NCBI GenBank assembly: GCA_963782885.1
Contig: CAWALL010000013.1
Span: forward strand, 372,001-436,000
DNA from: DATAOG01 sp963782885
GTDB taxonomy: Bacteria > Pseudomonadota > Alphaproteobacteria > Geminicoccales > Geminicoccaceae
DNA length: 64,000 nt
Direction of reading: 5' to 3'
Shown here: positions 1-8,486 of the stretch, piece after piece
Numbering within the stretch: position 1 is the first letter of the stretch
Layout of the letters: every line of letters begins with the position of its first letter
Position numbers and translations under genes: made by a program
The notes under the pieces: generated by a model
Told to the model about the DNA's origin: nothing
The model's database searches: none
Seen by the model: only the letters and a program-made list of their open reading frames with translations

Positions 1-1
1 C

Positions 2-286
2 CTCTTGACCAAGGACATCCGGCTGAGCGGCGACGTCACGGTGACCAAGGTCGAGCATCGGGGCGGCGAGCTCCAGGTCACCCTGGTCCAGACCGATGAG
101 CCGAACCAGGGCTCGATCATCATGGCGTTTGCCGAGCAGCCGTTCGAGCTGCGTCATTGGACGGTGATCGATCCCCAGGGCTACGCCACCCGCGTCCTGC
201 TCGACCAAGTCGAGACCGACGTCGCGCTCGACCGCGAGCTGTTCGTGTTCCGGGATCCGCAATTCTATCCCGAGTTGCGCCGCTAG
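2..286 (+). CDS. lolA: Outer-membrane lipoprotein carrier protein LolA, C-terminal part
   Basis: LolA is the periplasmic chaperone that carries lipoproteins from the LolCDE complex to the outer membrane. Only the last ~94 residues are in the window; the frame is open to the left edge, so the TTG at position 5 is not the true start. The closing segment (TRVLLDQVETDVALDRELF then FVFRDP) matches the ending typical of alphaproteobacterial LolA-type proteins. A TAG stop at 284-286 ends it. The next gene follows on the same strand after ~145 bp. Family assignment is from the C-terminal motif only. Confidence 0.72.
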   Translation, partial: LLTKDIRLSGDVTVTKVEHRGGELQVTLVQTDEPNQGSIIMAFAEQPFELRHWTVIDPQGYATRVLLDQVETDVALDRELFVFRDPQFYPELRR

Positions 287-431
287 CACCATCCCGCGTT
301 CCGCGTCGGCCGCCGGCATTGCGCTCCGGCGATGCCGCGCCATCTGTTAGGATGACGTGCGGAATGTGAATCGGTGCCGGTACTCTCCAGTGGCGGCGCC
401 GATGATCGCGGCCGAGGGGTCGGGGAAGGGG

Positions 432-1022
432 ATGGAGACGCTGCGGGACTACTTGCGGGCGCTCCTGGATCGAGCGGCGATGCCGGTCGCGACCGTGCTC
501 CTGTGGTGCCGCGTGACCCCGAACCAGGTTTCGCTGATGGGCGTCGTGCTGACTCTGGTCACGGCGGCGCTGATCGTTGACGGCCGGCTGCTGGTCGCGG
601 GCATCCTCTACATCCTGGCCGCCAGCCTCGACCTGCTCGACGGCGCGCTCGCGCGTCTGGCCAAGCTCGCGAGCCGCTTCGGCGCCTTTCTCAATTCGAC
701 CGCCGACCGGGTCTCCGAGGGCGTGGTGTTCGCGGCGATCGCCTATCACTTCGCGAGCCGGGGCCAGTCGGTCGACGCCGCGCTCGCGGTGCTGGCACTG
801 CTCGGCTCGGTCCTGGTCAGCTATACCCGCGCCCGCGCCGAGGGCCTCGGGCTCGAGTGCAAGGTCGGCATCATGACCCGCGCCGAGCGCGTCCTGCTGG
901 TCGCCTTCGGCCTGATGCTCGGCCTGTTGCCGGAGGCGATCTACCTGCTGGTGGCGCTGACCGCCTTCTCGGCCATGCAGCGGATCGTGCACGCCTTCCG
1001 CCAGCTCAATCCGCAGGGCTAG
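432..1022 (+). CDS. CDP-alcohol phosphatidyltransferase family membrane protein
   Basis: Integral membrane enzyme of the family that moves a phosphoalcohol from a CDP-alcohol to an acceptor in phospholipid synthesis. The frame opens at GTG 357, but ATG 432 (METLRDYL) follows a purine-rich GGGAAGGGG and places the N-terminus as in the family. The signature D-x2-D-G-x2-A-R-x8-G-x3-D-x3-D is present as DLLDGALAR then GAFLNSTAD, numbered D92, D95, G96, R100, G109, N113 and D117 from GTG 357. The third metal-binding Asp is Asn (AAT), which is unusual. Hydrophobic helices follow to the C-terminus. The acceptor (glycerol phosphate, inositol phosphate or other) cannot be read from the sequence. Confidence 0.85.
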   Translation: METLRDYLRALLDRAAMPVATVLLWCRVTPNQVSLMGVVLTLVTAALIVDGRLLVAGILYILAASLDLLDGALARLAKLASRFGAFLNSTADRVSEGVVFAAIAYHFASRGQSVDAALAVLALLGSVLVSYTRARAEGLGLECKVGIMTRAERVLLVAFGLMLGLLPEAIYLLVALTAFSAMQRIVHAFRQLNPQG

Positions 1023-1055
1023 GGGTGAAAACCCAGAGCTGTTTATGGCTGGCCG

Positions 1056-1072
1056 ACCTTTATACTAAAGGT
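1056..1072. promoter_or_regulatory. Perfect 7-bp dyad in intergenic DNA
   Basis: ACCTTTA and TAAAGGT flank a TAC centre, about 105 bp upstream of the DUF1194 gene and 34 bp after the phosphotransferase stop. It is AT-rich against a GC-rich background. It could be an operator or a weak hairpin; nothing else identifies it. Confidence 0.3.
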
Positions 1073-1177
1073 TGATTGTTGTCGGGCCGCGGCGTTAATT
1101 AGCGGCCCCACGCAGAGACCGGGGCGCGAGATCACTGTCGGGCCTCCGCCTCTTCGCCGGTCTATTGGAGATGATCA

Positions 1178-1936
1178 GTGGCAAGATTTCTCATTCCGCT
1201 CTGGAGCGCTCTGGGCCTGATTGCGGCCGCGCCGGCCAGCGCCACTGGTCCCCAGATTCCGTCTCCTCCCCACCACACCGACGCCGATCTGGGGACCGCG
1301 ATCGACGTCTCCGGCTCGATCGATGGCTATGCCGAGTGGCTTGAGCTCGCCGGCGTCGCCGACGCGATCCAGCATCCCGGAGTGCTGCAGGCGATCCACG
1401 ACGGCTTCTACGGCCGCATCGGCTTCGCCGCCTTCGCCTGGTCGAGCCACGACGATTTCGTCGAGCTCGTGCCCTGGACCGAGATCGGCTCGGACGCGGA
1501 CGCGCGCCGCGTCGCCGAGCAGCTGCGTGCGGCTCGCAGCGTGCCGCGTATCGGCTACAGCCAGTCGTCCGAGCCGCCGCGCCGGCCCTGGCGGCGCAAC
1601 CTCGCGACCGATGTCTCGGCGGCGCTCGAGCACGCGCTGCAGCTTCTGGAGGCGACGCCCTTCGATGCCAAGCGCCACCACCTGATCAATCTCTGCGCCA
1701 ACGGCGAGGACAACGTCGGGGCCGGGCCCGACCAGGTCCGCGACCAGGCGGCGGTCGCCGGCATTACCATCAACGGCGTCGTTCTGGGCCGGCGCGATGG
1801 CCTCGCCACCTGGCTCCGCGAGCACGTGCAGACCGGCGCCGGCTCGTTCGTCATCCAGGTGAGCGAGCCGGGCGACGTCACCGACGCGATGCTGCAAAAG
1901 TTCCTGATGGAGATCGCCTGGCTGCACTCCTATTGA
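1178..1936 (+). CDS. DUF1194 (von Willebrand A-like) exported protein
   Basis: A 252-residue secreted protein with a von Willebrand A-like fold; the cellular role of the family is unknown. A signal peptide covers about residues 1-22 (hydrophobic LIPLWSALGLIAAAPASA). The MIDAS-like motif is DVSGS at residues 43-47, where D43, S45 and S47 would bind a metal ion. The later segments INLCANGEDNVG and GITINGVVLG fit DUF1194. Start is GTG 1178, seven bases after GGAG (1167-1170). It converges with the minus-strand gene ending at 1947. Confidence 0.85.
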   Translation: MARFLIPLWSALGLIAAAPASATGPQIPSPPHHTDADLGTAIDVSGSIDGYAEWLELAGVADAIQHPGVLQAIHDGFYGRIGFAAFAWSSHDDFVELVPWTEIGSDADARRVAEQLRAARSVPRIGYSQSSEPPRRPWRRNLATDVSAALEHALQLLEATPFDAKRHHLINLCANGEDNVGAGPDQVRDQAAVAGITINGVVLGRRDGLATWLREHVQTGAGSFVIQVSEPGDVTDAMLQKFLMEIAWLHSY

Positions 1937-1946
1937 GGCTCGTCGC

Positions 1947-2591
1947 CTATGCAGGCTCGTCGCCAGCGCCGGGCTGGCTGCCGAGCCGGTCGCCGGCGAG
2001 CAGCCGGCGGAGCGCTGCGACGTAGTCGAGGTTCGGCGCCCGCGTCAGCCTGAGCTCGCTCACCGCCCGGCGCGCGGCCTCGAACGCCTCCGCCTCGATC
2101 GCGACGCTCTCGACCGTGACCGCGCCGACCTCGACCCGGGTGCGCTCGGCGCGCGCCCCGGCGACTACGAATTGGCGCCGTCGCTTGACCAGGCTCACGG
2201 CCTGCACGCGAGGCCAGGCGATGACCACCTCGTCGAGCAAGCGCTCGAGGCCATAGCTCGCCCGGGCGAGCGGCGGTGGCGCGACGCCCAGCGCCGGACC
2301 GAGCTCGCCCTCGATCACCGTTGCCGGCAGCGGCAGCAGACAACGCAGCGCCGGCAGCCAGTGCTGCAGTCCCGCCCGCAGGCCGAGCAGTCGCTTGATC
2401 TCGAGGGCGGCGCCGCGGATCTTGGTGTTCACCCCGTCGAACTCAGGCGGCAACAGATAGACCTCGGCGCTTGCCGGCACGAGGTCCGGCGCGGGCAGGT
2501 CCGGAAACGCCGCGCCCCAGATCCGGTATTCGAACCGCGCCGGCGCGTATGGGCGCAGGGGCTCCTCAGGCAACCTCGAGCCCGCCGCCAT
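1947..2591 (-). CDS. Hypothetical protein coupled to the CHAD gene, possibly CYTH-like
   Basis: About 214 residues from ATG 2591. The frame extends upstream to 2723, but that part lies inside the CHAD gene and looks like shadow sequence. The chosen start overlaps the CHAD stop by 26 bp, so the two are probably translationally coupled. The N-terminal half has alternating charged residues in beta-like stretches (FEYRIW, AEVYLLP, NTKIRGAALEIKRLLG). This resembles the ExExK and Lys/Arg-lined tunnel of CYTH triphosphate-binding proteins, frequent partners of CHAD domains. That assignment is inference from pattern and context; I do not recognise the family outright. Confidence 0.6.
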   Translation of the reverse strand: MAAGSRLPEEPLRPYAPARFEYRIWGAAFPDLPAPDLVPASAEVYLLPPEFDGVNTKIRGAALEIKRLLGLRAGLQHWLPALRCLLPLPATVIEGELGPALGVAPPPLARASYGLERLLDEVVIAWPRVQAVSLVKRRRQFVVAGARAERTRVEVGAVTVESVAIEAEAFEAARRAVSELRLTRAPNLDYVAALRRLLAGDRLGSQPGAGDEPA

Positions 2592-3489
2592 CGCCGGCCT
2601 CGCTGCGCGCCGCCCGCCAGTAGACCTCGAAGCGGCGTGCCAGCGCCCACGGGCGCTCGGCAAACAGGCGCTGCCCGAGCGGGCGCATGACCGCACGCAG
2701 CTCAGCTTGGCGGCGCTCGGCAAGCGCGAGCAGGCTCTGCGCGCTGTCGCCGCCCAAGCGCCCGTCCGCCGCCGCGAGCGTCGCCTGCAGCACTGCCAGG
2801 TCGTGCTCGTCGCCGAGCCTGCCGCCCAGCGCCTTGACCTCCTTGCGCCGGCCCCCGACCTGGCGCGGCCAGAGCTCGGCCAGCAGCTCGAGATGGTAGC
2901 GGTGGTACTTGACGCGCTTGCGCCAGTCGTGGAAGCGCTCGTCGGAAGGTGCGTCGTAGGCCGCCCGCATCGCCTTGCGCGCCCGTTTGTAGGTCCGCCG
3001 GAGGCCGGTCAAAAGGACGTCGAAGTCGCCGGCCTGCGGCCAGGACGGGATCCGCTCCCGGATCGCCGCGAGGTCGGCGCAGAACGCAGCGACCGGCTCC
3101 TCGAGATCGTGCTCGCCCAGCGCCGCGCGCCGGGCCGCGAGCGCTCGCCGCACCGGCACGATGCGCCGCCGGTCGATCTCTTCGGCGAAGCGCGCGCTCA
3201 GCTTGTCATAGGTCTCGAGCAGCGCTTCGGCATCGCGGAGCGCCGACAGCCGGCGCGCCGCGTCGCGCAAGGCGGCATTCTCGCGCCGGTAAACCTCGTC
3301 GCCGAGCCCGCTGCGGGCGAGCCGCAGCAGACCGCGCAGGCGCTTGCAGCACTTGCGCGCTTCATGAATTGCCGCGTGGCGGTCGCGCCCGGGATCGCCG
3401 AGCTCGACGAGCGCCAGATCGAGCTGCTCGCGAGCGCTGCGCGCGACGCCCGCAGCGACCATTTCCCCGGGCTCGAGACGAAAGCTCAA
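2566..3489 (-). CDS. CHAD domain protein
   Basis: A 307-residue, strongly basic, all-helical CHAD (conserved histidine alpha-helical) domain protein. CHAD proteins bind inorganic polyphosphate and often localise to polyphosphate granules. The characteristic conserved His and basic helices are seen in IHEARKCCKRLRGLLRL (H42) and again in FHDWRKRVKYHRYHLELL, the two-fold repeat usual for CHAD. The length fits a stand-alone CHAD protein without a fused CYTH domain. The partner domain may be supplied by the overlapping downstream gene ending at 1947. Confidence 0.87.
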   Translation of the reverse strand: MSFRLEPGEMVAAGVARSAREQLDLALVELGDPGRDRHAAIHEARKCCKRLRGLLRLARSGLGDEVYRRENAALRDAARRLSALRDAEALLETYDKLSARFAEEIDRRRIVPVRRALAARRAALGEHDLEEPVAAFCADLAAIRERIPSWPQAGDFDVLLTGLRRTYKRARKAMRAAYDAPSDERFHDWRKRVKYHRYHLELLAELWPRQVGGRRKEVKALGGRLGDEHDLAVLQATLAAADGRLGGDSAQSLLALAERRQAELRAVMRPLGQRLFAERPWALARRFEVYWRAARSEAGDGGGLEVA

Positions 3490-3714
3490 TCGATCGTCTC
3501 CCGCGTGCTCGCCGTTCCCCCTGCCAACGGCCGCCGCCCGGGCGGGTTCCCGGGCAACCTCAGCCGGCCTCGTCCTTGCTGATCCCCAGCGCCAAGGTTG
3601 CAGAGCCGAGCCGACCGCGGCATCATCAAACCGTCGAATTCGCCACCAATAACATCATCGACTCCGCGCGCCGATCAAGCCGGCGCCCGAGTCGCAACCA
3701 TCATGGAGGTCACC

Positions 3715-5625
3715 ATGGGATCCTGTTTCCCGCGCAGCCGCGGCGCACTCCTCGCATCCACTGCGCTTGCTCTCGCCGCAACAGCTGCCGCCGGTCCGGT
3801 CGGGGCGGCCGATGCCACGGTAGAATCGGTGGAGTTCGTCGGCATGGCGGCCCCCAGTACCGCCCTCGACATGACCCGCACCTACAGCTCGGCCAGTGCG
3901 GTCATCCACTACAAGGGGGGCGAGCAGAAGACCGTGCCGCTCGAATACCACGTCCTCTACCACAACACCGACAAGGTCGGCACCAACCCGTACCAGGCGG
4001 GACAGCTCTACGACGCCTTCGGCAACCCGCTCACCGACCCCTTCGGGGCGCCGCTGGTCGCCGAGACTCCGGACGGCACCAGCCTGTTCGAGATCCCGGG
4101 CGCGCCATCGAGCCCGAGCGGCGAGGCCGGCCTGTACCTCGTGACCCAGTACGAGTACGACTGGCTGCTGAGCGACGGCAGCGAGGCTTCCGACAAGGAG
4201 GGCTGGTACAGCCGGGCGCCATCGGCGATGAACCTGACCACGATCGCCCAGGACCCGACCAGCGGCGCGCTCACCGCCACGGACCAGTACAACATCGATT
4301 TCTCCGGCGTGGACGGGCTCTGGATCCCTTGCGCCGCCTCGCAGACCCCCTGGAACACGCATCTGGCGGGCGAGGAGGACTACGACTTCTTCCGCCGCGA
4401 CCTGGTCGATGCCTCCGTGGCGGACATGACCGAGCTCTACCTCCGCAACACCAGCCAGGCGAGCCCCTACGGTTACGGCTACCCGGTCGAGGTCGCGGTC
4501 CGCGCCGACGGCGGCACCTCGGTGTTCAAGCACTACAGCATGGGTCATGCGAGCTGGGAGAAGGCCCAGGTCATGCCCGACCGGCGGACCGCCTACTATG
4601 GTGACGACGGCACCAACACCGGTCTGTTCATGTATGTCGCCGACAAGCCCGGGCAGCTCGGCGCCGGTACGCTCTACGCCGCCCGCTGGGACCAGCAGAG
4701 TGATCAGAACGGCGGCAGCGCCAAGCTCACCTGGATCCGCCTCGGCCATGCGACCGACTACGAGGTCGCCGCCTTGATCGACCAGGAATCGCTCTCGAGC
4801 GACGAGAGCACGATCCTCGAGTTCTCGGACCAGGCGGCGCCGGGCTTCACGGCGATCCGCGCCGGCACCAAGAAGAACGAGTACGTCAACGTCCGCCCGG
4901 GCAAGGAGAAGGCGGCCGCGTTCCTCGAAAGCCGGCGCTACGCCGCCCTTCAGGGTGCGACCACCGAGTTCAACAAGATGGAGGGCGTCACGCTCGATGC
5001 CCAGGACAAGAAGGTCTATCTGGCCATGTCCTACATGGAAAAGGCCATGACCCCGAACGACGGCGGCCCGAAGGACGACGTCCGGATCCCCGAGCTCAAG
5101 GCGGGTGGCGTCTACGAGCTGTCGCTCGGAGACGGCGTCAAGGACAGTGAAGGCCAACCGATCGACAGCGACTGGGTCGCGACGCGCATGGCCGGGGTGC
5201 CCGAGCTGATGGGCGTCGACCTCGCCGAGATGGATGCCTTGGGCAACAGCGCCGAGCCCGACAAGGTCGCGAACCCGGACAACCTGTCGTTCTCGCCGGC
5301 CATGCGCACCCTGTTCGTCGGCGAGGACAGCGGCATGCATGCCAACAACTTCGTCTGGGCGTTCAATGTCGACACCCGCAAGCTGGCCCGCATCCTGTCG
5401 GTGCCGATCGGCGCCGAGGCGACCGGCCTGCAGGTGGTCGACAACATCAACGGCCACGGCTACGTGATGAGCAACTACCAGCACGCCGGCGAGCGCATCG
5501 ACATCAAGGACGAGGCGCTCAAGGCCGAGGTCGAGAACCTGACCGACCAATTCGTGACCGCGATCGGCTACGTCGGCGGGCTGCCGGGGGTCGGCGCCGG
5601 CCATCAGGAGCTGGCGTCGCGCTGA
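3715..5625 (+). CDS. PhoX-type alkaline phosphatase family protein (DUF839)
   Basis: Large exported beta-propeller protein of the PhoX/DUF839 family, Ca/Fe-dependent phosphatases that release phosphate from esters in the periplasm. From ATG 3715 it has ~636 residues; the frame is open from 3598, but GGAGGT at 3705-3710 decides the later start. The N-terminus is a signal peptide (basic residues, then LLASTALALAATAAAGPVGA). Family features are NPDNLSFSPAMRTLFVGED, GMHANNFVWAFN and a TGLQVV strand near the C-terminus. The gene stands alone and converges with a methyltransferase across a strong hairpin. The true substrate is not proven by sequence. Confidence 0.82.
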   Translation: MGSCFPRSRGALLASTALALAATAAAGPVGAADATVESVEFVGMAAPSTALDMTRTYSSASAVIHYKGGEQKTVPLEYHVLYHNTDKVGTNPYQAGQLYDAFGNPLTDPFGAPLVAETPDGTSLFEIPGAPSSPSGEAGLYLVTQYEYDWLLSDGSEASDKEGWYSRAPSAMNLTTIAQDPTSGALTATDQYNIDFSGVDGLWIPCAASQTPWNTHLAGEEDYDFFRRDLVDASVADMTELYLRNTSQASPYGYGYPVEVAVRADGGTSVFKHYSMGHASWEKAQVMPDRRTAYYGDDGTNTGLFMYVADKPGQLGAGTLYAARWDQQSDQNGGSAKLTWIRLGHATDYEVAALIDQESLSSDESTILEFSDQAAPGFTAIRAGTKKNEYVNVRPGKEKAAAFLESRRYAALQGATTEFNKMEGVTLDAQDKKVYLAMSYMEKAMTPNDGGPKDDVRIPELKAGGVYELSLGDGVKDSEGQPIDSDWVATRMAGVPELMGVDLAEMDALGNSAEPDKVANPDNLSFSPAMRTLFVGEDSGMHANNFVWAFNVDTRKLARILSVPIGAEATGLQVVDNINGHGYVMSNYQHAGERIDIKDEALKAEVENLTDQFVTAIGYVGGLPGVGAGHQELASR

Positions 5626-5650
5626 ATCCTGGCGCCCGACGCACTACGCC

Positions 5651-5683
5651 CGACGGCAGCGGCAAGCCTCGCCGCTGCCGTCG
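5651..5683. terminator. Strong hairpin between convergent genes
   Basis: A perfect 13-bp stem: CGACGGCAGCGGC (5651-5663), loop AAGCCTC, then its exact complement (5671-5683). It sits between the convergent phoX-like gene and the methyltransferase, where a bidirectional terminator is expected. There is no long T-run on either side, so it may act with Rho or protect 3' ends. Confidence 0.6.
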
Positions 5684-5690
5684 TCGATTC

Positions 5691-6305
5691 TCAGGCCTGC
5701 GCCCGGCCGCGGTAGTGAAACGTCAAGGGCCGCGGGCCCTTGACCAGATAGCCGGTCTCGAGCTCGGCGAGCCGAAGGCCGGAGCCTTCGATCAGGCGGT
5801 CGATCGGCCGGTTCAGGTGGCAGCCGCCGGCGACCCGCCGCCAGACCGGGGTCAACCGGTCCTGCCAGCCGCGCACGCCGGCCTCGGGCGCCTGGCCGTG
5901 CTCGATGAAGATCAGCGAGCCGCCCGGGCGCAACACCCGGCGGATCTCCGCGAGCGCCTGCTCCGGCTCGGCGATGCTGCAGAGCGTCCAGGTCATGACC
6001 ACGCTGTCGACCGAGTAGTCGTCGAGCGGCAGCTCCTCGGCCCGGCCTTCGCCGAGGCTGACCGGAAAGTGCACCCAGGCGGCCTGCGCCCGGGCCATCG
6101 CCAGCAGCTCCGGCGACGGGTCGATGCCCCACAGCCCCTCGAGATCGCGTTGATAGAAGGGCAGGTTGAGGCCGGAGCCGACGCCGATCTCGAGGACCTG
6201 GCCGCGCGCCGTCGCGACCAGAGCCTCGCGCAGCCGCAAGAGCGGCTTGCGGCGCATGCCGAAGTCGATCAGCCGGGGCAGGATCCGCCGCGCGTAGATG
6301 CCCAC
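5691..6305 (-). CDS. Class I SAM-dependent methyltransferase
   Basis: A 204-residue cytosolic methyltransferase of the UbiE/Methyltransf_11 type. SAM-binding motif I is VLEIGVGSGLN (residues 37-47), the acidic end of beta2 is GIDPSPELL, and motif IV/post-motif is VLRPGGSLIFIEHG. The shape and length resemble small phospholipid or quinone methyltransferases, but the acceptor cannot be told. It is alone on the minus strand, converging with phoX and divergent from the DUF4432 gene at 6420. Confidence 0.85.
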   Translation of the reverse strand: MGIYARRILPRLIDFGMRRKPLLRLREALVATARGQVLEIGVGSGLNLPFYQRDLEGLWGIDPSPELLAMARAQAAWVHFPVSLGEGRAEELPLDDYSVDSVVMTWTLCSIAEPEQALAEIRRVLRPGGSLIFIEHGQAPEAGVRGWQDRLTPVWRRVAGGCHLNRPIDRLIEGSGLRLAELETGYLVKGPRPLTFHYRGRAQA

Positions 6306-6419
6306 TCTCCGTTGCCCTTGCGGCCAGCCGGCCCGGACGAAGGGGTCGCGGTGCCGCGCTCGGTTCCGCTAGGGTATAGTCGATTTTTGACGGTGGGCAC
6401 CTGGTATCGGAGGCTGCCG

Positions 6420-7610
6420 ATGGCGGAACCGATCGAGCTGTTCGGGCGAACCTGGTCGCGGACCGAGCTCGCGGAGCGGACCGGCAGCCTCGCGCAGGTG
6501 GCAGGCGTCGAGCTGGTCGAGCTCGCCGACGGCCCGGAGCGCGGCGTCCGGGTGCTCGAGTTCCGGACCGGCTCGGGTCTGAGCTTCAAGGTCGCGCTCG
6601 AGCGCGGTTTCGATCTGCTGTCGGCGGACTATCGGGGCGTCCCGATCGGCTGGCGCTCGCCGGTCGGCCCGCGCCATCCGGCGCTCGCCTCGGTCGAGGA
6701 GAGCCGCGGCTGGGGCTTTCTGCGCTCGTTCACGGGCCTGCTCGCGACCTGCGGTCTCGACCACGCGCTGGCGCCGGCGACCTCCAGCGCCGAGGACTAC
6801 GTCTACCCGGGCATCGTCGAGCGCGATTATCCATTGCACGGCCGGATCTCGCAGATCCCGGCGCGCCTCCTTGGCTACGGCCTGCGCTTCGAGGGCGACG
6901 CCTGCACGCTGTTCGCCGAGGGCGAGGTCGCCCAGATGGCGGTGTTCGGCGAGAACCTGGTGCTGACCCGGCGGATCGAGGCGGCACTCGGCGGCACCAG
7001 CATCAGCATCGTCGACCGGGTCGAGAACCGGGGCTTTCGTCCGACTCCGCACATGCTGCTCTACCACTACAACTTCGGTTTTCCCCTGCTCGATGAAGGT
7101 GCCGAGCTCCTGCTGCCGAGCCGCGCGGTCGTGCATACGGTGCACCAGGACCTGCACGCCCAGGGCACGGGCTATCGGATCCAGGGGCCGCCCAAGCCCG
7201 CCTTCCGCGAGCAGGTCTACGAGCACGACGTCGTCGCCGGGGAGAGCGGCATGGCGCCCGCGGCCCTGGTCAACCCGAAGCTCGGCGAGGGCGGCTTCGG
7301 CATCCGGCTGGACTACGATCGCAGGGCGCTGCCCTGCCTGATCCAGTGGCAGTGCCTGCAGTCCGGCCTCTACGTGCTCGGCATCGAGCCCTCGACCAAC
7401 CACGTCCAGGGGCGCGCGTTCGCTGAGCAGCGGGGCGAGCTGATCCACCTCGAGCATGGCGAGGTCCGCGAGTACCGGACCCGGCTTGCCGTGCTCGACG
7501 GCGCCGAGGCCCTCGCCGAGGTCCGCCGCGAGATCGAAGCCCTGCAGCCGCCGCCGCCCGATTTCGCGCCGCCCACCGGCAATCTCGAACAACTCGGAGG
7601 CCGCCAGTGA
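6420..7610 (+). CDS. DUF4432 family protein (aldose 1-epimerase-like)
   Basis: A 396-residue protein of the galactose-mutarotase-like beta-sandwich superfamily (DUF4432), often found in sugar catabolic operons and presumed to act on a carbohydrate. ATG 6420 follows a Shine-Dalgarno TCGGAGGCT; the open frame to 5715 upstream only mirrors the methyltransferase on the other strand. Conserved-looking segments are DYVYPGIVERDYPLHGRIS, HMLLYHYNFGFPLL and a C-terminal GIEPSTNHVQGR. It is the first gene of a four-gene run whose members overlap or touch, and its stop overlaps the next start in GTGA. Confidence 0.82.
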   Translation: MAEPIELFGRTWSRTELAERTGSLAQVAGVELVELADGPERGVRVLEFRTGSGLSFKVALERGFDLLSADYRGVPIGWRSPVGPRHPALASVEESRGWGFLRSFTGLLATCGLDHALAPATSSAEDYVYPGIVERDYPLHGRISQIPARLLGYGLRFEGDACTLFAEGEVAQMAVFGENLVLTRRIEAALGGTSISIVDRVENRGFRPTPHMLLYHYNFGFPLLDEGAELLLPSRAVVHTVHQDLHAQGTGYRIQGPPKPAFREQVYEHDVVAGESGMAPAALVNPKLGEGGFGIRLDYDRRALPCLIQWQCLQSGLYVLGIEPSTNHVQGRAFAEQRGELIHLEHGEVREYRTRLAVLDGAEALAEVRREIEALQPPPPDFAPPTGNLEQLGGRQ

Positions 7611-8479
7611 GCGATGTCCGCTGCGTCGCCAATCCGCAGGCCCTGGTCGGCGAGGGCCCGGTCTGGGACGACCGCCGTCAGGTGCTGTGGTGGATCGACG
7701 TCAAGCAGCCGCGCCTGTTCCGCTACGATCCGGCGACCGGCGAGAACCGGACTTTCGCGATGCCCGAGCGGATCGGCTGTGTGGCTCTCCGGGACAACGG
7801 CGGTCTGATCGGCGCCTTCAAGACCGGCTTCAAGTGGATCGACCCCGAGACCGGGGCGGTCGCGCCGATCGCCGATCCGGAGACGCACATGCCGGACAAC
7901 CGCTTCAACGACGGCAAGTGCGACCGGCGCGGCCGCCTGCTCGCCGGCACCATGGACGACGCCGAGGTCGAGTGCACCGGTACGCTCTACCGCCTCGACC
8001 CGGACCTCAGCATCCACGTCCAATGCACCGACGTGCATCTCTCCAACGGCCTCGGCTGGAGCCCGGACGACCGCCGGCTCTACTACACCGATTCGCTGCG
8101 CCGGACGGTCTGGGTCTACGACTACGACCTCGCGACCGGCGAGATCGACGACCGCCGGCCCTTCGCCCTGGTGCCCGAGGATGCCGGCATCCCCGACGGC
8201 CTCTGCGTCGACGCCGAGGGCTGCGTCTGGAGCGCGCACTGGGGCGGCTGGCGCCTGACCCGCTATGCCCCCGACGGCCAAATCGAGCGGGCGCTGAGGA
8301 TGCCCGTGCCGCAGCCCGCCTGCTGCGCCTTCGGTGGCCCGGATCTCTCCGAACTTTACGTGACCACGGCCGCGATCGGCCTGTCGACCGAGGATCGCGC
8401 CAAGGCGCCGGACGCGGGCGGTCTGCTGGTCCTCGATCCGGGCGTACGCGGCCTGCCGGTCGGCCGCTTTGCCGGCTGA
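7607..8479 (+). CDS. SMP-30/gluconolactonase family lactonase
   Basis: A 290-residue six-bladed propeller enzyme of the SMP-30/gluconolactonase/LRE family, which hydrolyses sugar lactones to sugar acids in a divalent-metal-dependent reaction. Metal-ligand regions are visible: GEGPVWDD near residue 15 (Glu), NRFNDGKCDRRG near 105 (Asn/Asp), SNGLGWSPDD and IPDGLCVDAEG (Asp). GTG 7607 overlaps the previous stop by 4 bp, which implies translational coupling. With a mutarotase-like protein before it and a dehydrogenase after it, a lactone step in sugar oxidation is likely; the sugar itself is unknown. Confidence 0.9.
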   Translation: MSDVRCVANPQALVGEGPVWDDRRQVLWWIDVKQPRLFRYDPATGENRTFAMPERIGCVALRDNGGLIGAFKTGFKWIDPETGAVAPIADPETHMPDNRFNDGKCDRRGRLLAGTMDDAEVECTGTLYRLDPDLSIHVQCTDVHLSNGLGWSPDDRRLYYTDSLRRTVWVYDYDLATGEIDDRRPFALVPEDAGIPDGLCVDAEGCVWSAHWGGWRLTRYAPDGQIERALRMPVPQPACCAFGGPDLSELYVTTAAIGLSTEDRAKAPDAGGLLVLDPGVRGLPVGRFAG

Positions 8480-8486
8480 ACGGAGC

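Noticed and set aside
3655..5604. 649-codon open frame on the minus strand opposite the phoX-like gene
   Set aside because: It mirrors the PhoX-type gene codon by codon (a GC-rich antisense shadow), has no ribosome site, and its product matches no family.
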